The notes below the pieces were generated by a model. That model had not been told where the DNA came from. It saw only the letters and a list, made by a program, of their open reading frames with translations, and ran no database searches. This document shows, piece after piece, positions 35,751-44,993 of a stretch of 64,000 bases of DNA (the first letter of the stretch is position 1; the number at the start of each line of letters is the position of its first letter). The translations under genes and the position numbers were made by a program. This DNA is from Dysgonomonas hofstadii (GTDB lineage Bacteria; Bacteroidota; Bacteroidia; Bacteroidales; Dysgonomonadaceae): assembly GCF_014196915.1 (NCBI RefSeq), contig NZ_JACIEP010000020.1, forward strand, positions 1 to 64,000, written 5' to 3'.

Positions 35751-36398
35751 ATGAAAAATAATCTATTCGATAGGTTCAAGCCTAAAGAAAATAAATTCTT
35801 CCCTCTGATGACGGGAATGGCTGAAGTTATACTCAAAGCATCGGATCTTATAATTGAATGCGTACAGGTTACAAACCATAACGATGCAGTCGAATATTAC
35901 AAAAAGATAAAAGAACAGGAACGAAAGGCTGATGATATACAAAATCAGATTTTTGAAGAACTGAACGAAACATTTATCACTCCGTTCGACCGGGAAGATA
36001 TCAATCATCTGACAGCAACGATGGATGATGTGACAGACCTGATCAACAGTTGCGCTAAGCGTATAATGCTTTACAGCCCGAAAGTCATGCCTGAGGCAGC
36101 CACACGTTTGGCTATGTTTGTAAGGGAATCTGCCGGTTACCTGGTACAGGCTATAGACGAACTTGATGTTTTAAAGAAAAATACTGATAAGATCAAGGAG
36201 TATTGTGTTCAGCTAGGTGTGATAGAAAAAAAGGCTGACGATGTTTATGAGCATTTCCTTATTGACCTGTTTGAAAATGAAACGGATGCAATCGAGGTTA
36301 TAAAGCTGAAAGACATCCTTCATGAACTGGAGCGTGCTACTGATGCCGCCGAAGCTGTCGGAAAGATTATTAAGACAATGATTGTTAAGTATTCATAA
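35751..36398 (+). CDS. DUF47 (PhoU-like) phosphate transport accessory protein
   Basis: This 215-residue all-helical cytoplasmic protein is related to PhoU. It has the EQERKADDIQNQIFEELNETFITPFDREDI motif with metal-binding acidic residues, and its second-half repeat EKKADDVYEHFLIDLFE. DUF47 proteins are nearly always encoded beside PiT transporters and modulate phosphate uptake (established by association). Here PiT begins 10 bp downstream. The start was set at ATG 35751, after the promoter. Confidence 0.92.
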   Translation: MKNNLFDRFKPKENKFFPLMTGMAEVILKASDLIIECVQVTNHNDAVEYYKKIKEQERKADDIQNQIFEELNETFITPFDREDINHLTATMDDVTDLINSCAKRIMLYSPKVMPEAATRLAMFVRESAGYLVQAIDELDVLKKNTDKIKEYCVQLGVIEKKADDVYEHFLIDLFENETDAIEVIKLKDILHELERATDAAEAVGKIIKTMIVKYS

Positions 36399-36408
36399 GC
36401 AGATTCAC

Positions 36409-37455
36409 ATGACTCTATTAATAATAATCATTGTTTTAGCCATTATTTTCGATTTCATAAATGGATTTCACGATGCGGCTAACTCAATAGCCACTGTCGT
36501 ATCCACAAAAGTCCTTACCCCAACACAAGCTGTTATCTGGGCAGCATTCTTTAACTTTGTAGCATATTTTATCGCTAAATTTATCATCGGAGGATTCGGT
36601 ATTGCCGATACTGTATCTAAGACCGTTGATATGGATTTTGTTCTCCAGAATTTTGGAAATCCTTCGTTGGTTATTATTGCCGGACTGATAGCAGCCATTT
36701 CCTGGAATCTTATTACGTGGTGGTTGGGTATTCCGTCGTCATCTTCGCATACACTGATAGGTGGATTTGCCGGTGCTGGTATTGCCGCGTCAGGTTTTCA
36801 GGCAGTGCATGCCGGAGTAATAGGAATTATTGCGCTGTTTATTGTTGTAGCTCCGTTGATTGGTATGGTGAGTGGTAATATGATAACTCTCCTGACGCTC
36901 CATTTTGTGAAAAAAGTGAAACCTGGAAAAGCCGATCGTTGGTTTAAGAACCTTCAACTTGTTTCTTCAGCTGCACTTAGTATAGGGCATGGACTGAATG
37001 ACTCACAAAAGGTGATGGGGATTATAGCTGCGGCTCTTATTGCGTATACTACAACAAATCCGGATGTACATCCGTGGCTATATATGAATTCTATGAATGA
37101 TATGCACGACTGGGTGCCTTTGGCCTGTTTTACGGCAATAGCTTTCGGTACGGTTTGCGGAGGATGGAAGATAATGAAAACAATGGGTAACCGTATAACC
37201 AAGATTACTCCTATCGAGGGATTTTGTGCTCAAACTGCGGGTTCATTAACTTTGTTCATCACAGAGATCTTGCATGTGCCGGTAAGTACTACCCATGTAA
37301 TATCGGGAAGTATTATCGGAGTAGGTTCGGTAAAAAGGTTGTCGGCTGTTCGCTGGGGGGTAACCAAAGATTTGTTGGTTGCATGGATATTGACTATTCC
37401 GGTGAGTGCGTTGATGGCTATGGTTTTCTATTATCTTATAAACCTTTTATTTTGA
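36409..37455 (+). CDS. Inorganic phosphate transporter, PiT family
   Basis: This 348-residue cation-coupled low-affinity phosphate transporter has about ten membrane segments. The two inverted signature repeats are FDFINGFHDAANSIATVVSTKVL near the N-terminus and GHGLNDSQKVMGII in the middle. VPVSTTHVISGSIIGVG is the conserved C-terminal block. The open frame extends upstream to a TTG inside DUF47; ATG 36409 (MTLLIIIIVL) is the natural start. An intrinsic terminator follows the stop by 24 bp. Confidence 0.94.
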   Translation: MTLLIIIIVLAIIFDFINGFHDAANSIATVVSTKVLTPTQAVIWAAFFNFVAYFIAKFIIGGFGIADTVSKTVDMDFVLQNFGNPSLVIIAGLIAAISWNLITWWLGIPSSSSHTLIGGFAGAGIAASGFQAVHAGVIGIIALFIVVAPLIGMVSGNMITLLTLHFVKKVKPGKADRWFKNLQLVSSAALSIGHGLNDSQKVMGIIAAALIAYTTTNPDVHPWLYMNSMNDMHDWVPLACFTAIAFGTVCGGWKIMKTMGNRITKITPIEGFCAQTAGSLTLFITEILHVPVSTTHVISGSIIGVGSVKRLSAVRWGVTKDLLVAWILTIPVSALMAMVFYYLINLLF

Positions 37456-37479
37456 ATATAATTGATTTGAATATATTAG

Positions 37480-37506
37480 ACGGATAATCTTTGATTATCC
37501 GTTTTG
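37480..37506 (+). terminator. Terminator of the DUF47-PiT operon
   Basis: The stem ACGGATAATC (37480-37489) / GATTATCCGT (37493-37502) has a TTT loop and is followed by a T-rich tract. Confidence 0.8.
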
Positions 37507-37545
37507 TTTTTATTGAAATTAATTGCATTATATACTGAAAAACAA

Positions 37546-37553
37546 TATCTTTG
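37546..37553 (+). promoter_or_regulatory. Promoter -7 box of rpsA
   Basis: TATCTTTG, an exact match, has a TTG about 20 bp upstream and gives a leader of about 65 nt before ATG 37626. Confidence 0.65.
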
Positions 37554-37625
37554 CACCGCTTTTCTAAGCAAATATGTTTAACAATTTAACTATACTGATC
37601 AGGACTGGTGCCAGATCGATTTTAA

Positions 37626-39425
37626 ATGATTGATAATTTAAAGAATGTACAACCGGTTGCAGATTTCGACTGGGATTCGTACGCAGAAGGAGAATCTTAC
37701 TCCAGTAAAAGCAAAGAAGAACTTGTAGAAACCTATGACCAGTCGTTGAACAAAGTAAACGACAAAGAAGTGGTAATGGGTAAAGTAACCGCAATGAACA
37801 AACGTGAGGTTGTCGTTAATATTGGTTACAAATCGGATGGCGTTGTTTCGATGAATGAATTCCGATACAATCCGGATCTGAAAGTTGGTGACGAAGTAGA
37901 AGTATACATCGAAAGCCAGGAAGACAAAAAAGGCCAGCTTATCCTTTCTCACAAAAAAGCACGTGCTACACGTTCTTGGGATCGTGTTAACGAAGCTCTT
38001 GAAAAAGATGAAATTATCAAGGGTTACATCAAATGCCGTACTAAGGGTGGTATGATCGTTGATGTATTCGGTATCGAAGCATTTTTACCAGGATCACAGA
38101 TCGACGTGAAGCCTATCCGCGACTACGATGTGTTTGTCGGAAAAACTATGGAATTCAAGGTAGTGAAAATCAACCACGAATTCAAAAACGTTGTTGTGTC
38201 TCACAAGGCTCTTATCGAAGCTGAACTTGAACAACAGAAAAAAGATATCATCTCGAAACTTGAAAAAGGTCAGGTGCTTGAAGGTACAGTTAAGAATATC
38301 ACGTCTTACGGTGTGTTCATCGACCTTGGCGGCGTAGACGGATTGATCCATATCACAGACCTTTCCTGGGGACGTGTTCAACACCCAGAAGAAGTAGTTA
38401 AATTGGATGAAAAGATCAACGTTGTTATCCTTGACTTCGACGATGACAAAAAACGTATCGCTCTTGGCTTGAAACAACTTACTCCTCATCCATGGGATGC
38501 TCTTAGCGCTGAACTTAAAGTTGGTGATAAGGTGAAAGGTAAAGTGGTTGTTATGGCTGACTATGGTGCATTCATCGAAATAGCTCCTGGTGTAGAAGGC
38601 TTGATCCACGTATCGGAAATGAGCTGGGCTCAACACCTGCGCAGCGCTCAGGACTTTATGAAAGTTGGTGATGAAGTAGAAGCGGTAGTGCTTACTCTTG
38701 ATCGTGACGAACGTAAGATGTCTTTGGGTATCAAACAACTGAAACCGGATCCATGGGAAAATATCGAAGAGAAATATCCTATCGGAAGCAAACATACTGC
38801 AAAAGTACGTAACTTCACCAACTTCGGTGTATTCGCTGAAATAGAAGAAGGCGTAGACGGCTTGATCCACATTTCAGACCTTTCTTGGACTAAGAAAATC
38901 AAACATCCTAGCGAAGTTACTCAGATAGGTGCAGACATCGATGTACAGGTTCTTGAGATCGATAAAGAAAACCGTCGTCTTAGCTTAGGCCACAAGCAAC
39001 TTGAAGAAAATCCTTGGGATGTATTCGAAACTATCTTTACTGTAGGTTCTGTACACGAAGGAACAGTTGTTGAAATGGTTGACAAGGGTGCTGTGATCTC
39101 TCTTCCTTATGGTGTAGAAGGATTCGCAACTCCAAAACACCTTGTGAAAGAAGATGGTTCTCAGGCTAAAGTTGATGAAAAACTTGACTTCAAAGTGATC
39201 GAGTTCAACAAAGACTCTAAACGTATCATCGTTTCTCATAGCCGTACTTTCGAAGATGAAAGACCTGAAGCTAAAGAAGCTACAGGAGAAAAGAAAGCTA
39301 AGAGGTCAGCTAAAAAAGACAATGATACTGTAGTTCAATCTTCTAACATGGAGAAAACCACTTTAGGAGATATCGAAGAACTTGCAGCCCTGAAAGAAAA
39401 GCTTTCGGGTGGAGATGCTAAATAA
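37626..39425 (+). CDS. rpsA: 30S ribosomal protein S1
   Basis: This 599-residue mRNA-binding ribosomal protein has six S1 (OB-fold) repeats; repeats 3 to 6 show the clear GxVKNITSYGVFIDLGGVDGLIHITDLSW pattern, with repeats 3 and 4 nearest the consensus. The first two repeats anchor the protein to the ribosome. The C-terminus after the last repeat is a charged, alanine/lysine-rich tail (about 545-599). In Bacteroidota, S1 matters especially because Shine-Dalgarno sequences are rare (established). Codon use is strongly biased, as expected of a highly expressed gene. Confidence 0.96.
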   Translation: MIDNLKNVQPVADFDWDSYAEGESYSSKSKEELVETYDQSLNKVNDKEVVMGKVTAMNKREVVVNIGYKSDGVVSMNEFRYNPDLKVGDEVEVYIESQEDKKGQLILSHKKARATRSWDRVNEALEKDEIIKGYIKCRTKGGMIVDVFGIEAFLPGSQIDVKPIRDYDVFVGKTMEFKVVKINHEFKNVVVSHKALIEAELEQQKKDIISKLEKGQVLEGTVKNITSYGVFIDLGGVDGLIHITDLSWGRVQHPEEVVKLDEKINVVILDFDDDKKRIALGLKQLTPHPWDALSAELKVGDKVKGKVVVMADYGAFIEIAPGVEGLIHVSEMSWAQHLRSAQDFMKVGDEVEAVVLTLDRDERKMSLGIKQLKPDPWENIEEKYPIGSKHTAKVRNFTNFGVFAEIEEGVDGLIHISDLSWTKKIKHPSEVTQIGADIDVQVLEIDKENRRLSLGHKQLEENPWDVFETIFTVGSVHEGTVVEMVDKGAVISLPYGVEGFATPKHLVKEDGSQAKVDEKLDFKVIEFNKDSKRIIVSHSRTFEDERPEAKEATGEKKAKRSAKKDNDTVVQSSNMEKTTLGDIEELAALKEKLSGGDAK

Positions 39426-39456
39426 GCAAGAAATCTGACACTAGATATTCTAAGTG

Positions 39457-39486
39457 AGCCGGGAGATGTTAATCTTCCGGCTTTCT
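39457..39486. terminator. Terminator between rpsA and the convergent gene
   Basis: An 11-bp stem with one mismatch (39457-39467 with 39472-39482; AGCCGG/CCGGCT at the base) is followed by TTCTTT. It ends just before the stop of the convergent gene at 39487. Confidence 0.75.
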
Positions 39487-40713
39487 TTATAACTGATTAA
39501 TCAGCAGGAATATACCAAAAGCACCTCCGGCACCCAGTAGACTTTTCCAGAACCAGTTATTTGAAGCATTCGGAGCAATTCCTTTAAATTCGTATTGCAG
39601 GTAATTCATATCATCGGCATAAAGATCGAGCCAGAATTCGCGATCGGTAGAATCCGGAAAATAGAACAGCTCCTGAATATAACCGCTCAATCTGCGGTTA
39701 CGGTATTTCTTTTTATCGACCAAACCTCTACAGTCTACATCACAATAGTAAGTAATCTCCTCCTCATGTCCGAATTCATCTATAGCTCTGAATTTATAGT
39801 AGGTATAGCATTCTTTCATAAAGTATTTATCAGCAGCTTTTACAAATTGGAATCTTCCGTTTTTTCTCAAAGTCTTTACTTTCTTACCCATATAAGGCTT
39901 ATAGGGACGAATTTCCAGCAAAGAATCGACCGATTCTATTTCCATGGATGCTATTGTCATATCTTCTTTGTTGATAATAACTTCGCCTCTGGCCCAGCCG
40001 TCTTTTCCCTCTAAAGGCTCGATCTGAAGGATAATGTAGGAACTGTCGGAAGAATAAGCCCGTGTTGTTTCATTATTTATACTTTTACCGAATGTAAAGA
40101 GATGTGAGGCATGGTATTCAGCACCATATAATTCAGAAGTGGGGGTTACAGATCTTTGTACACGCTTTATGTCCATTATGTTGAATACGTAAGGAACTCT
40201 CTCTTTCTTTAATTCTTTTTTCAGGTCTTTCTCGCTGAGGGTGGTTGCATATTTCAGATAGATCTCATTCTGAAGTGTATCTGTCGATTTGGTCTGAAGA
40301 AAGTGTAACAGATAGCTGATAGATGCATCTGTCAACAGCTTCTTCTTCGTATTGATCATCACTTCCTCCAGTAGCATATCTGCGTCTCCCGGGCTGATAA
40401 TAACCGGATTGAGCGATACCGGGTTTAATTCCATAACTACAACTGGGTTTTGCTCCAGAGAAGCCTTTAATATTGTTCTGGCTTTGTACCCGAAGCACTG
40501 GAAATGTATGGCTTCTTCTCCTGTCACCGGTAAGGAAAAGCTCCCTTTAGCATCGGTGTATACATACTCCCGGGACGATGCCCCATATTGTACAATAACA
40601 TCAGGGATGGGAGTCTGGGTGTCTTTGTCTATAACAGTACCTTTTATCGGTGATTGGGCAGCGCTGTTGATAGAATAGATAGACAATAAGATAAATAAAA
40701 GATGTTTTTTCAT
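39487..40713 (-). CDS. Exported CarboxypepD_reg-like domain protein
   Basis: This 408-residue protein has a signal peptide (cleavage near NSAAQ). A carboxypeptidase-regulatory-like beta-sandwich follows (about 22-100, IKGTVIDKDTQTPIPDVIVQYG...YTDAKGSFSLPV). Next comes a mostly beta region without a TonB plug, ending in a hydrophobic segment (LLGAGGAFGIFLLINQL). It resembles the DUF5686-type outer-membrane-associated proteins but is far shorter, so I leave the family open. The upstream region carries the second copy of the module found before rbfA. Confidence 0.7.
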   Translation of the reverse strand: MKKHLLFILLSIYSINSAAQSPIKGTVIDKDTQTPIPDVIVQYGASSREYVYTDAKGSFSLPVTGEEAIHFQCFGYKARTILKASLEQNPVVVMELNPVSLNPVIISPGDADMLLEEVMINTKKKLLTDASISYLLHFLQTKSTDTLQNEIYLKYATTLSEKDLKKELKKERVPYVFNIMDIKRVQRSVTPTSELYGAEYHASHLFTFGKSINNETTRAYSSDSSYIILQIEPLEGKDGWARGEVIINKEDMTIASMEIESVDSLLEIRPYKPYMGKKVKTLRKNGRFQFVKAADKYFMKECYTYYKFRAIDEFGHEEEITYYCDVDCRGLVDKKKYRNRRLSGYIQELFYFPDSTDREFWLDLYADDMNYLQYEFKGIAPNASNNWFWKSLLGAGGAFGIFLLINQL

Positions 40714-40769
40714 TAAAGTCAGATAATCTTATAATTAATGCGAATCAGTCGTTTAACTTGTTAAAAGTT

Positions 40770-40905
40770 GACAAAGTTGACACATATTTTAGTTTATTAG
40801 TTCCAAGTTTTAGCTACACTCTGTTCCGCTGAACGCTGTTTCTAGCCTGCTAGTTCTATTTATTAATATTCTTTCTAGTAGACTAGTATACTTTTTTTCT
40901 AGTAC
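40770..40905 (-). repeat. Upstream module, copy 2 (before the CarboxypepD_reg gene)
   Basis: This is the reverse-complement partner of 31037-31172, about 136 bp and nearly identical, including GTACTAGAAAAAAAG, AATAGAACTAGCAGG and GTTCAGCGGAAC. At its gene-proximal end, on the minus strand, is the 9-bp pair TGTCAACTT TGTCAACTT (about 40764-40784), ending some 50 bp before the gene start at 40713. The gap between 40905 and 41160 holds only AT-rich DNA. Confidence 0.75.
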
Positions 40906-41159
40906 GCTAACTAAATCCTTACACATTTTATTATTTTCCAATTTGTTCATTTTTCAAATTTTCATTGGTACATCGGCATATTATATAATCGCCACATTGA
41001 TATATCATAGATAAACTTTCCAAGAAAAAATGCACATTTACATAGACTTCGTTTGTTTCAACTGTTGATGTTATAATTAAAAAACGCATAAAAACAGGCT
41101 TTATTTTAACTTCACTATTTCTTTCATATTTAAAACTAATAAATATATCCTCTTTTTTA

Positions 41160-41167
41160 TACCTTTG
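41160..41167 (+). promoter_or_regulatory. Promoter -7 box of the third rhomboid gene
   Basis: TACCTTTG, an exact TAnnTTTG match, lies 25 bp before ATG 41193. Confidence 0.65.
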
Positions 41168-41192
41168 CCCCGAATAAATAATATCTGAATAT

Positions 41193-41852
41193 ATGGATCT
41201 TAGTATTGAAAAAATTATTCCCATCATTATTATTGCACTCACAGCCATCACAAGTATAAAAGGTTTTAATGATATGGCTTTTTTCGATCGGTATAAGTTC
41301 AATGTCGGAGCTATACTTGGCAGCCAGAAACAGTGGGACAGGCTACTGACATCATCTACCTTGCATGGAGATTATATGCACCTTATATTTAATATGCTGA
41401 CATTGTATTTTTTCTCAGATATTATTATCTATTCATTTGGTATATGGCAATATTTACTCATATACTTCCTTGCGATTATTGGCGGAGGTTTACTATCCCT
41501 GTGGGTACACCGCAGAGAATATTATTATAGTGCGATTGGTGCCTCGGGCGGTGTTGTCGGAATCCTTTTCGCTGCGATAGCTATAGACCCCACTATTGGT
41601 ATTTATTTCTTTTTTATACCTATACCTATTCCCGGCTGGATATTCGCTTTGGTTTATCTTGGATATTCAATTTATGGTATGCACAACCAGTTGGGTAATA
41701 TAGGGCACGATGCTCACTTGGGAGGAGCTGCTGTCGGGCTTATACTGGCAATTCTGATCGAGCCTGTACTTATACAGATCAATACGCTTTATATAGCTAT
41801 AATGATCATTCCCCTTGTTGTATTGGCGTATCTTGTTTTGAAAAAGAAATAA
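41193..41852 (+). CDS. Rhomboid family intramembrane serine protease (short form)
   Basis: This 219-residue six-helix rhomboid has the catalytic Ser118 in GASG (116-119), His175 in AHLGG, and the loop-1/TM2 MHLIFNM block (62-68). It is the third rhomboid in the window and the shortest, with no cytoplasmic extension. It is preceded by its own promoter. A gap of about 140 bp separates it from the next gene. Confidence 0.9.
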   Translation: MDLSIEKIIPIIIIALTAITSIKGFNDMAFFDRYKFNVGAILGSQKQWDRLLTSSTLHGDYMHLIFNMLTLYFFSDIIIYSFGIWQYLLIYFLAIIGGGLLSLWVHRREYYYSAIGASGGVVGILFAAIAIDPTIGIYFFFIPIPIPGWIFALVYLGYSIYGMHNQLGNIGHDAHLGGAAVGLILAILIEPVLIQINTLYIAIMIIPLVVLAYLVLKKK

Positions 41853-41990
41853 TCGTACATTTGTCACAACTTAACACAATTTCAAAAAATTAATTAAACC
41901 AATTTCACAAAAACAAGTCAAACTTTTGAACTTCGTAATAGATTCTTTGTTTATTAATTATAAATATATAGATAATTAAAGCAAAATATA

Positions 41991-42320
41991 ATGAGCAACG
42001 AAAAAGACCTTATACAACACGATGATGACGATGCTGTAAAATTTATCCAGAACTATCTACCCCAGGAACTGAAAGGAAAATTCTCCAACGATGAAATTTT
42101 ATACGTCTTAGATGTAATCTATGATTTTTATGAAGATAAAGGGTTGATGGACGAAAATGTCGATGAGGCTACAATCGTTGATATCGATGAAGATGAAATG
42201 GTTACTTTCGTTCTGAAATCCGTTAAAAAAGACAAAATATATAACTTTTCGGCCGATGAGGTTACCTTTATTATACAAGGTGAACTGGCGTATGAGGACT
42301 CCCTCGGAATGTTTGAATAA
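41991..42320 (+). CDS. Small acidic protein of unknown function
   Basis: This 109-residue cytoplasmic protein is very acidic (IQHDDDDAVKFI, DENVDEATIVDIDEDEM) and mainly helical. It has no membrane segment or known motif. Its even composition, ATG start and spacing before the OmpA gene (35 bp) make it a real gene, probably a conserved Bacteroidales hypothetical. No function is suggested. Confidence 0.65.
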   Translation: MSNEKDLIQHDDDDAVKFIQNYLPQELKGKFSNDEILYVLDVIYDFYEDKGLMDENVDEATIVDIDEDEMVTFVLKSVKKDKIYNFSADEVTFIIQGELAYEDSLGMFE

Positions 42321-42355
42321 TAATTTACTATACAATAATTTAATTTTTTTTGATT

Positions 42356-43030
42356 ATGAAAAATTTTTCATTTATCGCAGCAATTATACTAAGCTGCTCT
42401 ATTTTATTTACTAGCTGTGGAGCTAGCGATACAGTTAAAGGTGGTGCTGTCGGTGGTGGTGCCGGAGCTGCTCTTGGTGCCGGTATTGGTGCCATTATCG
42501 GCGGAGGTAAAGGCGCTGCATGGGGTGCCGGTATAGGTGCTGTTGTAGGAGGTAGTGCCGGAGCTATCATCGGTAACAAGATGGACAAACAAAAGAAAGA
42601 ATTGGAACAGATCAATGGAGCTCAGGTTGAATCTATCAACGACGGACAAGCCATTAAAGTTACTTTCGAATCAGGCATCTTGTTTGCTACTAACTCAAGC
42701 ACATTGAATACTGCATCTCAAAGTTCGTTGAACAGTTTCGCTAATTCACTGAAGAGTAATCCTGATACTGATGTTCAGATCTATGGACATACAGATAATA
42801 CAGGTAATGATGCTATTAATAATCCATTGTCTGAAAAACGTGCTCAGGCAGTTTATAACTTCCTTGCAGGAAAGGGTGTTTCAGGAACCCGTATGATTAC
42901 TCAGGGATTTGGTTCTTCTCAGCCGATTGCTGATAACGGCACTGCTGCCGGAAGGACTCAAAACCGCCGTGTGGAAATCTATATCCTTCCAAATGAGAAG
43001 ATGATACAGGATGCACAACAAGGGAAATAA
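42356..43030 (+). CDS. OmpA family lipoprotein with glycine-zipper segment
   Basis: This 224-residue lipoprotein has a signal peptide and lipobox FTSC. Residues about 25-75 form a glycine-zipper (alternating GAAWGAGIGAVVGGSAGAIIG), likely membrane-inserted. The C-terminal OmpA domain (about 95-215) has the peptidoglycan-binding pattern IYGHTDNTG...NNPLSEKRAQAVYNFL...GFGSSQPIADN...NRRVEIYI. It resembles YiaD/YfiB-type proteins that link the outer membrane to the cell wall. A TTG at 42350 opens the frame, but ATG 42356 gives the proper signal peptide. Confidence 0.92.
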   Translation: MKNFSFIAAIILSCSILFTSCGASDTVKGGAVGGGAGAALGAGIGAIIGGGKGAAWGAGIGAVVGGSAGAIIGNKMDKQKKELEQINGAQVESINDGQAIKVTFESGILFATNSSTLNTASQSSLNSFANSLKSNPDTDVQIYGHTDNTGNDAINNPLSEKRAQAVYNFLAGKGVSGTRMITQGFGSSQPIADNGTAAGRTQNRRVEIYILPNEKMIQDAQQGK

Positions 43031-43054
43031 TTAAGTTTACTTTATTTTATATTG

Positions 43055-43116
43055 CAAGAGTTGCCAATTGGCAACTCTTGTTGTTTAGTAACAGTTATCA
43101 TTGATAACTGTTACTA
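43055..43116. terminator. Double palindrome after the OmpA gene
   Basis: Two adjacent palindromes: a perfect 26-bp one (CAAGAGTTGCCAA and complement, 43055-43080) and a 14-bp stem with 3-nt loop (TAGTAACAGTTATC / GATAACTGTTACTA, 43086-43116). Both could end transcription between the convergent OmpA and glycosyltransferase genes, although T-runs are short. Confidence 0.6.
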
Positions 43117-43139
43117 AAGAAAAATACCGGTTCTTATAT

Positions 43140-43547
43140 TTACATTTGGGGATTTTCTTCAGGGATGTATTCTGATTCCTTGTAATAATACACGTTTGTT
43201 TCAAAGTTATCATAAACGAGTTCAAGATGCCCATGAGCCTCTAATTCTTCTAACAGAGGCATTATCCTTTCTTTTTTATAATTAGAATGAGATGTCAGGA
43301 TATATATAGGGGAGTTTTCCTTTATCGTCTTTATGTCTTGTCTATTACAGCTATCCATAAAGAATCCTTCACCAAGTATTACATTATTCTCGAATCCGGC
43401 AAACGAGGTTTCATTGTAGCTGTTTTTATAGGAAAACCCAGGTATACTAAGATAGTAAACATACAACATTTCATTCTTATTTATATTAGCTCTAATATAA
43501 TCAATAGCCTGATTTGTTTCTTCTGTGCGCCTGTACCGGTTGTTCAT
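43140..43547 (-). pseudogene. C-terminal part of a frameshifted glycosyltransferase
   Basis: This 135-codon frame starts inside the end of the next gene upstream (47-bp overlap). Its sequence TEETNQAIDYIRANINKNEMLYVYY... is what normally follows the last membrane segment in Bacteroidota GT-C proteins: a soluble domain beginning with a conserved TRPLLEYI-like stretch. It therefore looks like the tail of the 43501-44664 protein, displaced by a frameshift at about 43515-43550. Separate translation from the internal ATG (MNNRYRR) is possible but less likely. Confidence 0.6.
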
Positions 43548-44664
43548 ATTTGTATTTCTGTACCCCGGTTGTAGATAATAGCATGATGATAAATATTGTT
43601 GTGGCTATTGTATTCTGAGTTCTGTTGGTTGAATATAATTTATCCAGATAAAAGAAAAATAAGATTCCGGTTATAGGATATATGAAGAGGAATAAACGTA
43701 CAGAAACCGGATACATGCCAAGCATTGAAGCAAATAATGTAATAATTATACCTCCGCATACAATGAATATGTATTTATTCTTATCACAAAATATATTTAT
43801 AAATACACCAATTATAACAATACTTGTAATAAGTATTTTGTAAGAGCCCAGCTGATCAATAATTGTTGATATGAGAGTTTTTAATCTAACCACATCCTCA
43901 TAGCTGGTCGGAATAAGAGGGAGTCTGTAATCTTCCCAAAATATGGACATTTCCCCTTGATCTATAACAGGTGCAAGCCAAAAGAAATAATAGGCGATAA
44001 AACTTAGAAGAACAGCAACACCGCAGTATATGCTAAATTTAAATCTGGAATAATCCTTTTTTATTAAACCATCAATGAACTCGTACAATAATATACTTCC
44101 AATGAAAAAACAACAGGGATTAGACAACCATATAAGAGCAGCATATAGCATAATAACAATGAATCTGTTCGTTTTCTTTTCCGTGTAAAAATAGAAAATA
44201 ACGATCGTCAGCAATACAGCAACACAATCTGTCATATAAGGCTTAAATTCGTTCGAATACATGATCAATACTGCGAGATTGGATATAAATGCCACTCCCA
44301 ATAGAGGGAACCTGATAGGACATATTTTTTTCAGAAAATAAAAGCAGATCCCCAACAGAATAATGTATGAAATGAAAGACCAAAGGCGAAGAGTAAATTC
44401 TGAGTTTCCCAATAAAGTTGTGATAATTTTTACTATATATAAGTAGATAACAGGTGCAGATTGGTTCCACTCAAAAATATCTGAAGTGAGGTCGGTAATC
44501 CCCCTCTGACAAAATGAGTAGGCAAGCATCGCCTCGTCCAGCCATAAACTTCGCTCTGTTAGATTAAGGCTAAAGCTGGTATATACAGAGGCAATAATAG
44601 TAATAAGGCACAGTAGATTAATAGAACATTTTGATAAGAATTCTATGTTTTTAGTTTTCGTCAT
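43501..44664 (-). pseudogene. Membrane glycosyltransferase (GT-C type), probably frameshifted near its end
   Basis: This 387-codon frame has about ten membrane segments. The LTERSLWLDEAMLAYSF block carries the Asp-Glu pair of GT39/ArnT-like enzymes, and NQSAPVIYLYIVK follows, as is usual for lipid-linked sugar transferases. The last 20 residues (QAHRRNKSGY) look out of frame, and the expected C-terminal domain is found in another frame directly downstream (43140-43547). The full protein would be about 508 residues. A sequencing error, or a recent mutation, would explain the split. Confidence 0.65.
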
Positions 44665-44707
44665 GATATTCGTGTGTTATGTATTTGTATTAAATTATAC
44701 AAAATGG

Positions 44708-44917
44708 TTATTGCAATGTTTTGGCACTAATTCCTATTCTAATGTTTACATCCGGATATAGATCGGACATAAGCATATAGTCTTCGCCAAAATGTTGCGA
44801 CAGATTAATTCCCTTTCGTAAACAAGAAAACAATGATAGAGACACACTCAGAAAACAGAACAGCAAAATACCAATCCGATTCCTTTTTACCTCAAATAAG
44901 GGAAAGTACGGATGCAA
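44708..44917 (-). CDS. Doubtful small ORF upstream of the glycosyltransferase
   Basis: A 69-codon frame has one hydrophobic segment (IGILLFCFLSVSLSLF) and the tail LSQHFGEDYMLMSDLYPDVNIRIG. It starts at a TTG and has no match I recognise. It lies 43 bp before the glycosyltransferase and about 75 bp after micro-ORF B, on the same strand. It could be a small membrane protein, a remnant of a longer gene, or chance. Confidence 0.25.
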   Translation of the reverse strand: MHPYFPLFEVKRNRIGILLFCFLSVSLSLFSCLRKGINLSQHFGEDYMLMSDLYPDVNIRIGISAKTLQ

Positions 44918-44993
44918 TAAATCGCCAACTATCTTTTTACGGATAAAAGACAGTTGTAATTTGTTTTTGTAAAAATTGCGATGTAAATTCGCG

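Noticed and set aside
38094-38870. 258-codon minus ORF inside rpsA
   Set aside because: It is a mirror frame of the biased codons of the S1 repeats; rpsA is certain.
40931-41302. 123-codon minus ORF upstream of the third rhomboid gene
   Set aside because: It overlaps the rhomboid start by 110 bp on the opposite strand and covers that gene's promoter. Its composition is AT-driven and it matches no family.
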